DNA from: Acetobacterium paludosum
GTDB lineage: Bacteria > Bacillota > Clostridia > Eubacteriales > Eubacteriaceae
Direction of reading: 5' to 3'
DNA: 64,000 nucleotides
Assembly (NCBI RefSeq): GCF_008086595.1
Contig: NZ_RXYA01000001.1
Coordinates: forward strand, 62,001-126,000
Below are positions 43,002-52,092 of this stretch, piece by piece. Numbering within the stretch: position 1 is the stretch's first letter; every line of letters starts with the position of its first letter. The notes below the pieces were generated by a model, which worked only from the letters and a program-made list of their open reading frames with translations, searched no databases and was not told where the DNA came from. The position numbers were made by a program, and so were the translations under genes.

Positions 43002-45503
43002 ATGAAAAAAGACATTTATGAAACTCAAGCGTATCAATTACTTAAATCTAGAAATAGCCCTTTTTTAGATTTGATAGAAAAAACATACACATATGCTTTT
43101 AATTTTCTACCTAAAATTAATAATGTTTTCTCAAACTATACTGGGCATGGCATTACACACTCTATAAGAGTTGTGGAATATATGTTTGATTTGTGCGATG
43201 AACCCAAAAAGCTGAGCGATTTAGAGATAACTATATCAATATTCGTTGCATTATTACATGATATTGGTATGGTAGCTTCAGATGATGAAATTGATAATAT
43301 AAAAAATGAAGAACTAAATCTGGAAGACAGAAAATACTCTCTAGTTTTAAAGAAATACGGTAATGAAATAATAGCATTACAAGAATGTATACGGCCTGCA
43401 CATGCAAAACGGTCAATGTGTCATATAAAAAACGACATGTCAGAAACTCACTTTATTATACCAGGATATACCAATGTTTCATTTGTGGATGAAGTAGCTC
43501 AAATATGCGCAGCTCATAATGAGAATTTTGAATGGATAACTGGCCAATTGCTTACGGATGTTGTAAAGGGTGATTATCCTGTGAACTCTCAATATATTGC
43601 CTTATTACTAAGAATAGCTGATTATTTAGATATTGATGAGGAAAGGGCACCCTTATATTTATATAAGTTTTTAAATCCAAAAGAATACGGAGATCAAGAA
43701 TGGCTACAACATTTTGTAATAGAAAATAAGGACAAGATTGTATATAATAACAAAACATCTTGCAAAAATATCGAGTTTTATGGTGTGAGTTCTAACCCAA
43801 CTATACATCGAAAACTACTGAAATACTTTGATTTAATAAATGATGAACTAAAAAGAGCAGTTGAATTGTCGGAAACATTTCAAGATCAAAAGTATCTATT
43901 ATGTATAAAGCCTACAATTTTAAATAAGATTAGAACAAAAGGCTTTAATTTTTCCGATTTTAGACTGTCGTTAGATTATAAAGCCGTAACGAGTCTTTTA
44001 ATGGGAGAGAACATATACGGAAATGCGAAATACGGACTTAGAGAATTAATTCAAAACTCTATAGATGCTTGTAAAGTAATGCAAGAAGAATCAAAAGGCA
44101 AGATTGAATTTACGTATAATACTTATCAACCATTTATTAGCATAATATTAGATCGTGATAGAAAGCAAGTTAGCATTTTCGATAATGGACGAGGTATGTC
44201 ATTAACAATTTTAAAAAAATATTTTTTAAACGTTGGAGTTTCTTATTATATTTCCGATGATTATTTGCTCAAAGGCAATAAATATGTTCCTATTGGCAAT
44301 TATGGAATCGGATTCTTAGCTTGTTTTATGTTATCGGACAGGGTTGTGGTTATTACTAAATATTACGACGATAACCAAACCAATAAAATAGAATTTGAAA
44401 AAAGCAGTGAATATATCTGCTTAACTTATGAAAATACCCCCCGTCTTCATGGTACAGAAATTATTCTTGATTACGATCAGTTCCTTCAGGTATTTGATAA
44501 TAAGGTTGCAAATATAAAAAAATTCATTCAAGATAATTTCTTATATTGTGATATTCCTATTAGAATTATTATTGCAGAGGAAGGTAATAACCAAACAGAA
44601 GATATTGAATTACATACTATTTCTTCAATTTGTAGAAATGGCATTGTTTTGAATTCGTATTTAAACGATATTGAGGCTACAGTTGAGTTTAGCTACAAAG
44701 GAATTAATTTTGTACAATACCTTTCCGATATTGATGGAAATCAAAGTTATATATATCAAGAACAATCTAATGAGCTTATAAAAGAAGACGAATTGAATAG
44801 ATCATATTCACTAAAAGAATATACTGAAGATGGAACAATAAATTATATTTCTGTTCCGATTATATCTTCTTTAGAAAAAGAGAATTATGAAAAGGCATTT
44901 GATGTTCTAGAGGATTTTAATGAAGTTTTAGAAAAAATAGATTATGAATCAATAGATATTTTGACTCTGAATAAAGAATTGTATAATGTTTCAAGTCTTG
45001 TCGAGCATGGAGAAGATTGCCTTGTTGGTGAATTTTGTCTTAAACAGTTATGCCATAAGACGGATCACGCATATAGAATACCAACACAAGTTAATATGCA
45101 TAATCAGAAAATAATTCAAGGGTCAGGTGAAAAAATTCTTCCCTATAATATGGACAAGTTTTTCAGAGGGGAATATTTATATATTCATACTGACCAAATT
45201 TATATTAAATACGTTTTCATTTCCGACGTACAACTCAAAGTTCCTTATTTATTAGAAGGAATTCAACTTAAAAGTGCAGTTATCAATATCTTAAACAAGA
45301 ATATCATTCCAACTGTTTCAAGAAATAACATCAACAAACAGCAAAATTTAGAGTTAGCATATGCCATAGGAAAAGCATTGCATTTGTGGATTTTAGATCA
45401 CGGTGAATTTACAAATGAGGAAAAAATACTGCTCAAAAATTTCATCAATACTTGTTATCCTAAAAATAATTACTGCCTTAGAAAAAATGAAATGCAAAAT
45501 TAA
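43002..45503 (+). CDS. HD-domain and Hsp90-like (GHKL) ATPase fusion protein
   Basis: An 833-residue protein; ATG 43002 follows GAGGGTG. Residues about 45-230 form an HD phosphohydrolase domain: HGITHS (His53), LLHDIGM (His86-Asp87) and a late RIADYLDID. Residues about 335-500 are a GHKL ATPase: N-box RELIQNSIDACK (about 347), DNGRGMS (about 393) and GNYGIGFLA (about 432). The last 330 residues match nothing I know. No membrane segment is present. HD plus Hsp90-like ATPase is a rare combination, and with the SMC-like ATPase 27 bp downstream and restriction-type genes upstream a phage-defence role is the leading inference. Confidence 0.82.
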   Translation: MKKDIYETQAYQLLKSRNSPFLDLIEKTYTYAFNFLPKINNVFSNYTGHGITHSIRVVEYMFDLCDEPKKLSDLEITISIFVALLHDIGMVASDDEIDNIKNEELNLEDRKYSLVLKKYGNEIIALQECIRPAHAKRSMCHIKNDMSETHFIIPGYTNVSFVDEVAQICAAHNENFEWITGQLLTDVVKGDYPVNSQYIALLLRIADYLDIDEERAPLYLYKFLNPKEYGDQEWLQHFVIENKDKIVYNNKTSCKNIEFYGVSSNPTIHRKLLKYFDLINDELKRAVELSETFQDQKYLLCIKPTILNKIRTKGFNFSDFRLSLDYKAVTSLLMGENIYGNAKYGLRELIQNSIDACKVMQEESKGKIEFTYNTYQPFISIILDRDRKQVSIFDNGRGMSLTILKKYFLNVGVSYYISDDYLLKGNKYVPIGNYGIGFLACFMLSDRVVVITKYYDDNQTNKIEFEKSSEYICLTYENTPRLHGTEIILDYDQFLQVFDNKVANIKKFIQDNFLYCDIPIRIIIAEEGNNQTEDIELHTISSICRNGIVLNSYLNDIEATVEFSYKGINFVQYLSDIDGNQSYIYQEQSNELIKEDELNRSYSLKEYTEDGTINYISVPIISSLEKENYEKAFDVLEDFNEVLEKIDYESIDILTLNKELYNVSSLVEHGEDCLVGEFCLKQLCHKTDHAYRIPTQVNMHNQKIIQGSGEKILPYNMDKFFRGEYLYIHTDQIYIKYVFISDVQLKVPYLLEGIQLKSAVINILNKNIIPTVSRNNINKQQNLELAYAIGKALHLWILDHGEFTNEEKILLKNFINTCYPKNNYCLRKNEMQN

Positions 45504-45530
45504 ACTTACAAAGGAAGGAACTAATGAGCT

Positions 45531-47726
45531 GTGAAAAAGATAAATATCAAGTTGGAAAACTGTTATGGAATTAAAAAACTTGAAAAAGAATTTGATTTTA
45601 GTGATAAACCAGCTTTTATTCTTTACGCTTCTAATGGCTCAATGAAAACTTCTTTTTCAAAAACTTTAAAAGATATCAGCAATGGAGAATCGCCTAAAGA
45701 AGAAGTATTTGGAAGAGAGTCAACATATACAATCGAAAATGAACTTCACGAAGCATTGAAGCCAGAAGAAATATTTGTTATTGAATCTTATGATGCAAAT
45801 TTCTTTTCAAAAAGAATGTCAAATCTGCTTATGAATAAAGCCTTACAAGAAAAGTACAATTTGATTACTCAGGATATACTTGACAGAAAAAACAATTTTG
45901 TTAGTACGCTAAAAGCTTCCACCGGAAGTAAAGTATCGGTTGAAGAAGAATGTTTGCAAGTTTTTAACTCATCAAATTTTCTTGAGATTTTGATGATATT
46001 GTATAATAATGATATTAATTCGATGGAAGATAGCGGATTGGATTTTTCGATGGTTGACTATGCTTCACTATTTGATCCTAAAGTTGAGGCATTTATTAAA
46101 GATGACAAAAACTTCCGATTACTAACGGAATACGGCAGTCAATACGATGCTCTTGTAGAGAATTCTACTTTTCTAAAGAAAGGAACTTTCAGTCAATACA
46201 ATGCATCAACTGTAAGTACCACTCTTAACGATAATGGTTTCTTTAAAGCTGGGCATGAAATTTTATTGCAAGATGGGGTGCATGTAAAGTCTTCGGATGG
46301 CTTTGAAAAAATGCTACAGGAAGAAAAACAGAAGATTTTATCAGATTCAAAGCTAATAAAGCGATTTGATCAAATTGATAAAAAATTGTCTGCAAATACT
46401 TCTTTAAGGAACTTTAGAAATATTATTGAAAGTTATCCGGAATTAATTTCTCAATTGGTATCTTATGAATCTTTTAAGAAAAAAGCATGGATAGGAATTC
46501 TGAAAAAGGAAACCCCTGCGATTTCAGACTTGGTAGAGCTATATAAAAAGGCTAAAGAGAGTATTGGAAAGATTCAAGTGGAAGCCCAAAAAGAGAGTGA
46601 GAAATGGCGGCAGGTAGTTGAGATATTTACAAACAGATTTTTTGTTCCTTTTACTGTCCAGATAAGCAATCAAGAGGATGTAGTTCTTAAAAGCTCTGTT
46701 CCAACATTATCTTTTAGATACAAAGAACGTGATGAGGAAAAGGAAATTGACCGTACTAAGTTAATCACTATTTTAAGTGGTGGGGAGAAAAGAGCGCTAT
46801 ATTTGCTAAATATCATTTTTGAGTTAGAAGCGTTAAAAGAAGATAATAAACAAATGCTGGTTATTGCAGATGATATCGCAGAATCATTTGATTACAAGAA
46901 TAAATATGCAATTATCGAATATTTAATGGAGCATTATTCTTGTGGCTTATTTAACTTTATTATATTAACGCATAATTTTGACTTTTATAGAACCGTTGGT
47001 TCGAGAATGCTAAATTATAATCGAAAACACTGTGTAATGATAATTAAGAACGCTGACGAAATACAAATCGAAAACGGACAATATTTAAAAAATGTTTTTG
47101 CTTCCTGGAAAGATTCAATAGAAAAAGATGATACTATATTGATCGCTTCTATTCCGTTCATACGTAATATTGTGGAGTATATTGATTCCGAAACATCTCC
47201 GGACTATATCCTCTTAACGAAGCTATTGCATATGATTAACTATGATGATGGCAAAAAGACAAAGGAAATTTGTATGCAAGATCTTGAAAAAGTAATAAAT
47301 ACAGTCTGGAAAACTGATAAAAAAATATCTTCTGACAGAACAGATAAAAGTGTATATGATTTAATCATTGAAGTGGCAAATAAAATTTCTTCTAAACTAA
47401 ATGTAGATGAAATAACTTTAGAAAATAAAATTGCACTCTCAATGGCCATTAGATTGATTGCTGAAGAATTTATGATCAAGCAAATCATAAATGCTTGTGG
47501 TTCTGATGATAAAATTAAAATGATTACAGGTAGTCAAACAGGAAGGCTACTCTCGCTATATAAGAAGTGTTTGGGAACAAATAAAGAAATACTACCAATC
47601 TTGGAAGAAGTTAGTTTGATGACAGCCGAAAATATTCACTTAAACTCTTTCATGTATGAGCCGTTAATTGATATTTCAATCCGTCAATTAAAAAAATTAT
47701 ACGGTACACTATTACCTTTAATATAA
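45531..47726 (+). CDS. SMC/RecF-like AAA ATPase of a probable defence module
   Basis: 731 residues from GTG 45531 (MKKINIKLENCYGIKKLEKE, a natural start for this class). Walker A is non-canonical: ASNGSMKTS (about residues 33-41) has Met where Gly usually precedes the Lys. The ABC signature is LSGGEKRALYLLN (about 416), and Walker B is QMLVIADDIAESFD (about 445), with a D/H-loop in ILTHNFD. About 230 helical residues follow with no nuclease motif I can identify. The relatives that I recall with NG-x-MKTS are defence-associated ATPases. It is the partner of the HD-ATPase gene 27 bp upstream. Confidence 0.82.
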   Translation: MKKINIKLENCYGIKKLEKEFDFSDKPAFILYASNGSMKTSFSKTLKDISNGESPKEEVFGRESTYTIENELHEALKPEEIFVIESYDANFFSKRMSNLLMNKALQEKYNLITQDILDRKNNFVSTLKASTGSKVSVEEECLQVFNSSNFLEILMILYNNDINSMEDSGLDFSMVDYASLFDPKVEAFIKDDKNFRLLTEYGSQYDALVENSTFLKKGTFSQYNASTVSTTLNDNGFFKAGHEILLQDGVHVKSSDGFEKMLQEEKQKILSDSKLIKRFDQIDKKLSANTSLRNFRNIIESYPELISQLVSYESFKKKAWIGILKKETPAISDLVELYKKAKESIGKIQVEAQKESEKWRQVVEIFTNRFFVPFTVQISNQEDVVLKSSVPTLSFRYKERDEEKEIDRTKLITILSGGEKRALYLLNIIFELEALKEDNKQMLVIADDIAESFDYKNKYAIIEYLMEHYSCGLFNFIILTHNFDFYRTVGSRMLNYNRKHCVMIIKNADEIQIENGQYLKNVFASWKDSIEKDDTILIASIPFIRNIVEYIDSETSPDYILLTKLLHMINYDDGKKTKEICMQDLEKVINTVWKTDKKISSDRTDKSVYDLIIEVANKISSKLNVDEITLENKIALSMAIRLIAEEFMIKQIINACGSDDKIKMITGSQTGRLLSLYKKCLGTNKEILPILEEVSLMTAENIHLNSFMYEPLIDISIRQLKKLYGTLLPLI

Positions 47727-47806
47727 ATTATGAGTTGGTCGTTTAAATGTTTTATTTCTCCGTATAAGATTTCTTGATTTTATTTGTAAGATTTTGATTA
47801 GCGGAA

Positions 47807-48004
47807 TTATAATTTGCCATCTTTGGCAGCCTGGTTTTCGGAAAAGATTTTAGCTGCAGTCCCAATAAATTCATTTTTCCAATTACGTAGCTGGTTGGGA
47901 CTAATCTCATGTTCAGTAGCGATTTCGCTGATGGTTTTTTCCTCACGGAGCATTTCCATCACAACTTTAACTTTAAACTCAGGAGTGAATTGTCGACGTT
48001 TCAT
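47807..48004 (-). pseudogene. IS3-family transposase OrfA fragment
   Basis: 65 codons: MKRRQFTPEFKVKVVMEMLR and ATEHEISPNQLRNWKNEF are the HTH of IS3-type OrfA, but the frame stops after about 65 residues instead of about 95-100 and no OrfB follows. An overlapping minus frame continues to 47752. No inverted repeats were found. Confidence 0.75.
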
Positions 48005-48079
48005 TTCTATTTAAACCTCTTGCTTCCCTGGCAGGATTAACTGCCTTTATTATAGCAGATTCACTTAGATTTAAAAACC

Positions 48080-48355
48080 GGTGTCTCGATCTATGGGTAC
48101 ATTATAAATCTGTTTATGTACTATGCATTCGACACATGGATTAGTAGAAAATATCCTCAAAATCCATGGGCGCATTATGCTGATGATGGTGTCATACACT
48201 GTCGAAAGGAACAGGAAGCATTCAATTTGCTAGAGTACCTAAAGAAAAGAATGGTAGAGTGCGGTTTGAAAATCCATCCGGACAAAACGAAAATAGTTTA
48301 CTGCCGAAGTGCAAGTTCGATCCAAACCTGCTATACTGAATACATCATTATTTGA
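48080..48355 (+). pseudogene. Group II intron reverse transcriptase fragment
   Basis: The frame includes NLFMYYAFDTWI, HYADDGVIHC (RT catalytic YADD) and GLKIHPDKTKIVYC, which are blocks 4-7 of group II intron RTs. Both ends are missing and the frame breaks at 48355. With the IS3 fragment it marks a zone of degraded mobile elements. 48356-48530 shows no recognisable gene. Confidence 0.75.
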
Positions 48356-48533
48356 GGCACTTACTGCAGATCCCGCACTGGATCAATAACTATCCAAGGA
48401 TGGAAAATACTTTGTGGTTTATCCGCCAATATGGTAGAAAAAATGGATCATATCCTTTAACATACTTTTTTAAAAAAAAAGTAGGACATTTTATATTGCA
48501 ATTCACCCCTATATTAACAATTGAGAAATTGCA

Positions 48534-48562
48534 TTGACAATAATGATGTAAAGTAATATAAT
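48534..48562 (+). promoter_or_regulatory. Consensus promoter of the GNAT/ASCH pair
   Basis: TTGACA (48534-48539), 17-bp spacer, TATAAT (48557-48562): both boxes are perfect. Confidence 0.85.
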
Positions 48563-48596
48563 TTAGTAAATTAGAATATATGTTCTTATAAAATTG

Positions 48597-48647
48597 AGGT
48601 CATTATTAAAAGAAACTTCGTCTTTCTTTTAATGGTGACCTTTTATA
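48597..48647 (+). promoter_or_regulatory. Leader hairpin before the GNAT gene
   Basis: GGTCATTATTAAAAGAAA pairs with TTTCTTTTAATGGTGACC (G-T pair included) around a CTTCGTC loop and is followed by TTTTATATTG. It lies between promoter and gene and could be an attenuator or an end for a short leader RNA. Confidence 0.6.
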
Positions 48648-48673
48648 TTGTAACTTTGATAAGGATGTGAGTT

Positions 48674-49741
48674 ATGGACACTAATATTTTAAAAATGCGA
48701 TTTGCTGATATTGATTTAAATGACCCATTTTTTAATTCACTTAGAGCTGATTATAGTGAATTTGAAGAATGGTTTAAAAGGAAATTTGATGAGCCAGCAT
48801 ATGTCATATTTAATAACAATCAAAAAATTGAAGGATTTCTTTATTTGAAGATTGAAGAAGATGTCACTAATGGATTGGAACCTGAAATCAAAGCAGATAA
48901 AATTGTTAAAATTGGAACTCTTAAAATCAATCCTCATGGAACAAAATTAGGAGAACGATTTTTAAAAATTGCGTTTGATTTTGCAATCTATAATAAAGCT
49001 AGTCTTTGTTATGTCACTGTTTTTAAAAAACAAGGTGCATTAATTCAGATATTAAATAAATATGGATTCGAGACTTATGGAACAAAAACTAGTAATAATG
49101 GAAATGAGTTAGTCTTAGTAAAGCGATTTGATTCTTGCTTAAATGATTTAATTTTCGATTATCCACTAATCCATTTAGAAGGGAAAAATATTTTTTTGCT
49201 TGCAATCTATCCTAAATATCATTCAGTAATGTTTCCTGATTCCATTTTGAAAAATGAGGATCGGAAAATAATTAAAGATATTTCATGTACAAATTCAATT
49301 CATAAGATTTATGTAACAAGAATTAGTGATGTTCGTAAGCTTCATAAAGGTGATATACTATTAATTTATCGTACAGCAGAAGATGGAAAACAAGCAGAGT
49401 ATTCTGCTGTCGCTACATCGATTTGTGTGGTCGAAGAAATAAAGGGACAAAATGAATTTATCAATTTTAAAGAATTTTACAATTATGTGAGTAAGTACAG
49501 TGTTTTTGATAAGGACGATTTAAAAGTATGGCATAATAAAGAGGGGTGTTATTCAGTAAAAATGACCTATAATTCCGCTTTACCTAAACGAATAATTCGA
49601 AAAGATTTAATCGAACGACATAACTTAGATAGAAGCGCGTACTGGGGATTTATTAAATTAACACTAGATCAGTTTAAAAGTATAATTAAACATGGAGAAG
49701 TAAATGAAAATATTATTATCAATAAAACCAGAGTTTATTAG
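48674..49741 (+). CDS. GNAT acetyltransferase with C-terminal PUA/EVE-like domain
   Basis: 355 residues. The N-terminal GNAT-like domain has IGTLKINPHGTKLGERFLKIA (acetyl-CoA loop) and LNKYGFETYG. The C-terminal half (about 165-355: IYVTRISDVRKLHKGDILLIY, YWGFIKLTLDQFKSI) looks like a PUA-superfamily nucleic-acid-binding fold. The 3' end overlaps the ASCH gene by 38 bp, so the two are produced together. It may acetylate RNA, tRNA or protein; toxin-like GNATs paired with small partners are known, but that role here is inferred. Confidence 0.72.
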   Translation: MDTNILKMRFADIDLNDPFFNSLRADYSEFEEWFKRKFDEPAYVIFNNNQKIEGFLYLKIEEDVTNGLEPEIKADKIVKIGTLKINPHGTKLGERFLKIAFDFAIYNKASLCYVTVFKKQGALIQILNKYGFETYGTKTSNNGNELVLVKRFDSCLNDLIFDYPLIHLEGKNIFLLAIYPKYHSVMFPDSILKNEDRKIIKDISCTNSIHKIYVTRISDVRKLHKGDILLIYRTAEDGKQAEYSAVATSICVVEEIKGQNEFINFKEFYNYVSKYSVFDKDDLKVWHNKEGCYSVKMTYNSALPKRIIRKDLIERHNLDRSAYWGFIKLTLDQFKSIIKHGEVNENIIINKTRVY

Positions 49742-50075
49742 AGAAATTATTGATGGAAGTAAAAAATTTGAATATCGAAAACGGATTTTTAAAGAATCGG
49801 TAGATATAGTGGTTATTTATTCAACGAAACCAGTCGGAAAAATCATCGGTGAGTTTAAAATTAAGGAGATTATTAAAGACAAACCTGAAAATATTTGGAA
49901 GAATACAAAAGAATTTTCAGGAATATCCAAAAAGTATTTCGATGAATACTTTTTAGGTCGAAATGAAGCATTTGCGATCGGAATTTCAGATTTTAAGAAA
50001 TATGATTCGCCAATAGATCCATATGTAATTTACGATAACTTTACAGCACCACAATCTTATCGGTACTGGAGTTAA
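49704..50075 (+). CDS. ASCH-domain protein
   Basis: 123 residues with the ASCH signature G-x-K-x-x-E-x-R (GSKKFEYRKR) after SIKPEFIREII, and VVIYSTKPVGKIIGEFKI typical of the fold. ASCH domains are PUA-like and bind or process RNA (YqfB is an amidohydrolase). GGAGA precedes ATG within the GNAT gene. Followed by a short hairpin (AAGAGAC/GTCTCTT, 50079-50100). Confidence 0.85.
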   Translation: MKILLSIKPEFIREIIDGSKKFEYRKRIFKESVDIVVIYSTKPVGKIIGEFKIKEIIKDKPENIWKNTKEFSGISKKYFDEYFLGRNEAFAIGISDFKKYDSPIDPYVIYDNFTAPQSYRYWS

Positions 50076-50163
50076 TTTAAGAGACAATAGCAAGTCTCTT
50101 TGTAAGCATAATGACTTACAAAAGGCGATTATAGAGGAGTTGGCACCGGGATCTGAGTGTTTT

Positions 50164-50192
50164 GCAGTGGTACAATGAAGTTGTAACACTGC
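50164..50192. repeat. Hairpin in the intergenic stretch after the ASCH gene
   Basis: GCAGTG, one mismatch and TACAA pair with TTGTA and CACTGC around TGAAG. No T-run follows. Nothing else is recognisable in 50101-50363 except short coding-like scraps. Confidence 0.45.
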
Positions 50193-50363
50193 AGTTTCGG
50201 AATTACAAAATCCAACACATCATTTTGTTTAAAATTGATCAACACAATAATAAGCAATAAATAATGTCAGACGAAAAATTCTAAAATGCAAATAGGTCAA
50301 ATGATTGCATTCTTTGATGGTAAGGTCATTTTAATTAAAATAATTAAAATGAATGGAGAAAGT

Positions 50364-50857
50364 ATGAGTTATAAGTATCTTTTTTTACGACAGGAATTAT
50401 ATGAGAAAAATCCTCTTGGTAAAATTTACCCCTCGAGAAGTTTAGCAGACATAGTTCAATTGTATAATCGTAAATATTGGGTTTTGGTTGTCGCTTGTTT
50501 TATTTCAATTGGATTATTTGTAACCTCATTTTTATTGCAATACGAATTGTTAAAATGGATTTTTATGATTATTTTAATGATATTGGCTATAGTGTCAAAC
50601 ACATTTCAAAAATCCCCTATGAGGATTTTATCACCGTTTCTTACATACGGCATAATAAATTAGTACAACAAAAACAGATAATAAATCGCGGAGCAGAGCA
50701 AGTTTTGAAAATATTATTTGATTTTAGCGTAATTGGGAATGATCCCTCAATTAAAAACCAAGCAATATTTAAATATGAAAAAGATGCAGCTAGATTCAAT
50801 TTTAGAGAAAATATAATTGTTCACAGGGGACTATATAAAGCATTACAAATATTTTAA
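50364..50857 (+). pseudogene. Two-helix membrane protein split by a frameshift
   Basis: ATG 50364 with GGAGA starts MSYKYLFLRQELYEKNPLGK, then two membrane helices (VLVVACFISIGLFVTSFLL, WIFMIILMILAIV). That frame ends at 50663, while the -1 frame continues from about 50615 with coding-like sequence (YEDFITVSYIRHNKLVQQKQ) to 50857. Loss of one base in the AAAAATCCCC tract near 50612-50620 would explain it. I do not recognise the family. Confidence 0.5.
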
Positions 50858-50925
50858 TCATTGAAGAATGTTTTTATATATTGATTGTCAATTCAAATGT
50901 GAAAATTCTTATGGAGAATCTACTT

Positions 50926-50971
50926 CTAGTAGTACCGGCATAACTTTTTACATGCTTTAGTGGATACCAAT
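50926..50971. repeat. Third copy of the mutM-start repeat
   Basis: About 46 bp align with 16333-16378 at roughly 85 percent by eye (GGCATAACTTTT, TGCTTTAGTGGATACCAAT), in the same orientation. On the minus strand it reads MPVLLEVDSP and stops, so no glycosylase gene is attached. Confidence 0.55.
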
Positions 50972-51005
50972 AAAAGATGTAACGGTCAGCATCATGTTGA
51001 CTATA

Positions 51006-51045
51006 TTAAGACTGCACCAACCATAAAAGATTGATGCAGTCTTAA
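51006..51045. terminator. Terminator downstream of the GGGtGRT gene
   Basis: TTAAGACTGCA and TGCAGTCTTAA form an 11-bp stem, extended by AA/TT, with T-rich flanks on both sides; it lies after the minus-strand operon. Confidence 0.7.
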
Positions 51046-51079
51046 TAAGTTTTATCTTATGCTGTTTTCATAGAATTTT

Positions 51080-52081
51080 TTAGGCTTTAGAAGCTTCTTC
51101 AACCGCCACAGCGACAGAAACCGTTGCGCCAACCATGGGGTTATTACCCATTCCAATCAGTCCCATCATTTCGACATGAGCAGGAACCGAGGAAGAACCG
51201 GCGAACTGCGCATCCGAGTGCATCCGGCCCATCGTGTCGGTCATCCCGTAGGAAGCAGGACCGGAGCCCATGTTGTCAGGATGCAGGGTACGGCCGGTAC
51301 CGCCGCCAGAGGCGACAGAGAAGAATTTCTTGCCCTGTTCCAGGGCTTCTTTCTTGTAAGTTCCGGCAACAGGATGCTGGAAACGGGTCGGATTGGTGGA
51401 GTTTCCAGTAATGGAAACATTCACGCCTTCATGATGCATGATAGCAACGCCTTCCTGAACATCGTTACAGCCATAACAGTTAACAGCGGCACGTTCGCCA
51501 ACCGAATAAGGCGTTTTTTCAACGATGTTGAGTTTACCGGTTTTAAAATCATAATCGGTTTTGACATAGGTAAAGCCGTTGACTCGGGAAATAATTAGAG
51601 CAGCATCTTTTCCCAAACCGTTTAGGATAACTCGGAGTGGTTTCACTCGAACCTTGTTGGCCGACCGGGCGATGCCAATGGCACCTTCAGCAGCAGCAAA
51701 GGATTCATGTCCGGCAACGAAAGCAAAACATTCCGTGTCTTCTCTTAAGAGCATGGCGCCCAAGTTGCCATGTCCTAAACCAACCTTACGTTGTTCGGCA
51801 ACAGAGCCGGGAATACAGAAAGCCTGTAAGCCTTCTCCAATGACTTCTGATGCATCCGCAGCATTGGTAATGCCACGTTTAATCGCCAGGGCAGCACCCA
51901 GTGTATAAGCCCAGCAGGCGTTATCAAAACAGATCGGTTGGATGTCTCGGACAATCTTTGCAACATCAATCCCTTTTTCATCACAAATAGCTTTTGCTTC
52001 TTCTAAAGATGCAATGCCATTGGCAGCCAAAACTTCTTCAATTTTAGCGATTCTTCTTTCATAACTTTCAAATAATGCCAT
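51080..52081 (-). CDS. GGGtGRT family protein
   Basis: A 333-residue protein of the family named for the motif GGGTGRT (around residue 260-270, followed by LHPDNMGSGPASYGMTDTMGRMHSD). Other conserved stretches are GHGNLGAMLL, CFAFVAGHESFAAAEG and NCYGCNDVQEG. The function is not known to me; it is always found beside a NifU-like scaffold protein, as here (11 bp apart, same strand), so a role in an Fe-S or selenium/sulfur-linked process is inferred. AGGAGG precedes ATG 52081. Confidence 0.85.
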   Translation of the reverse strand: MALFESYERRIAKIEEVLAANGIASLEEAKAICDEKGIDVAKIVRDIQPICFDNACWAYTLGAALAIKRGITNAADASEVIGEGLQAFCIPGSVAEQRKVGLGHGNLGAMLLREDTECFAFVAGHESFAAAEGAIGIARSANKVRVKPLRVILNGLGKDAALIISRVNGFTYVKTDYDFKTGKLNIVEKTPYSVGERAAVNCYGCNDVQEGVAIMHHEGVNVSITGNSTNPTRFQHPVAGTYKKEALEQGKKFFSVASGGGTGRTLHPDNMGSGPASYGMTDTMGRMHSDAQFAGSSSVPAHVEMMGLIGMGNNPMVGATVSVAVAVEEASKA

Positions 52082-52092
52082 GTGATTTCCTC

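Noticed and set aside
45523-45573. 16-codon ORF (ATG with AAGGAAGG) overlapping the start of the SMC-like ATPase
   Set aside because: It has a good ribosome site but is most simply a leader overlap that helps GTG initiation; the peptide has no features. Noted in case it couples translation.
48080-48355. Possible retron or DRT-type defence reverse transcriptase
   Set aside because: The motifs fit group II intron RTs, both ends are missing, and no msr/msd-like RNA is next to it.
48597-48647. Type III toxin-antitoxin RNA in the GNAT leader
   Set aside because: There is one hairpin only, with no tandem repeats as in ToxI-type antitoxins.
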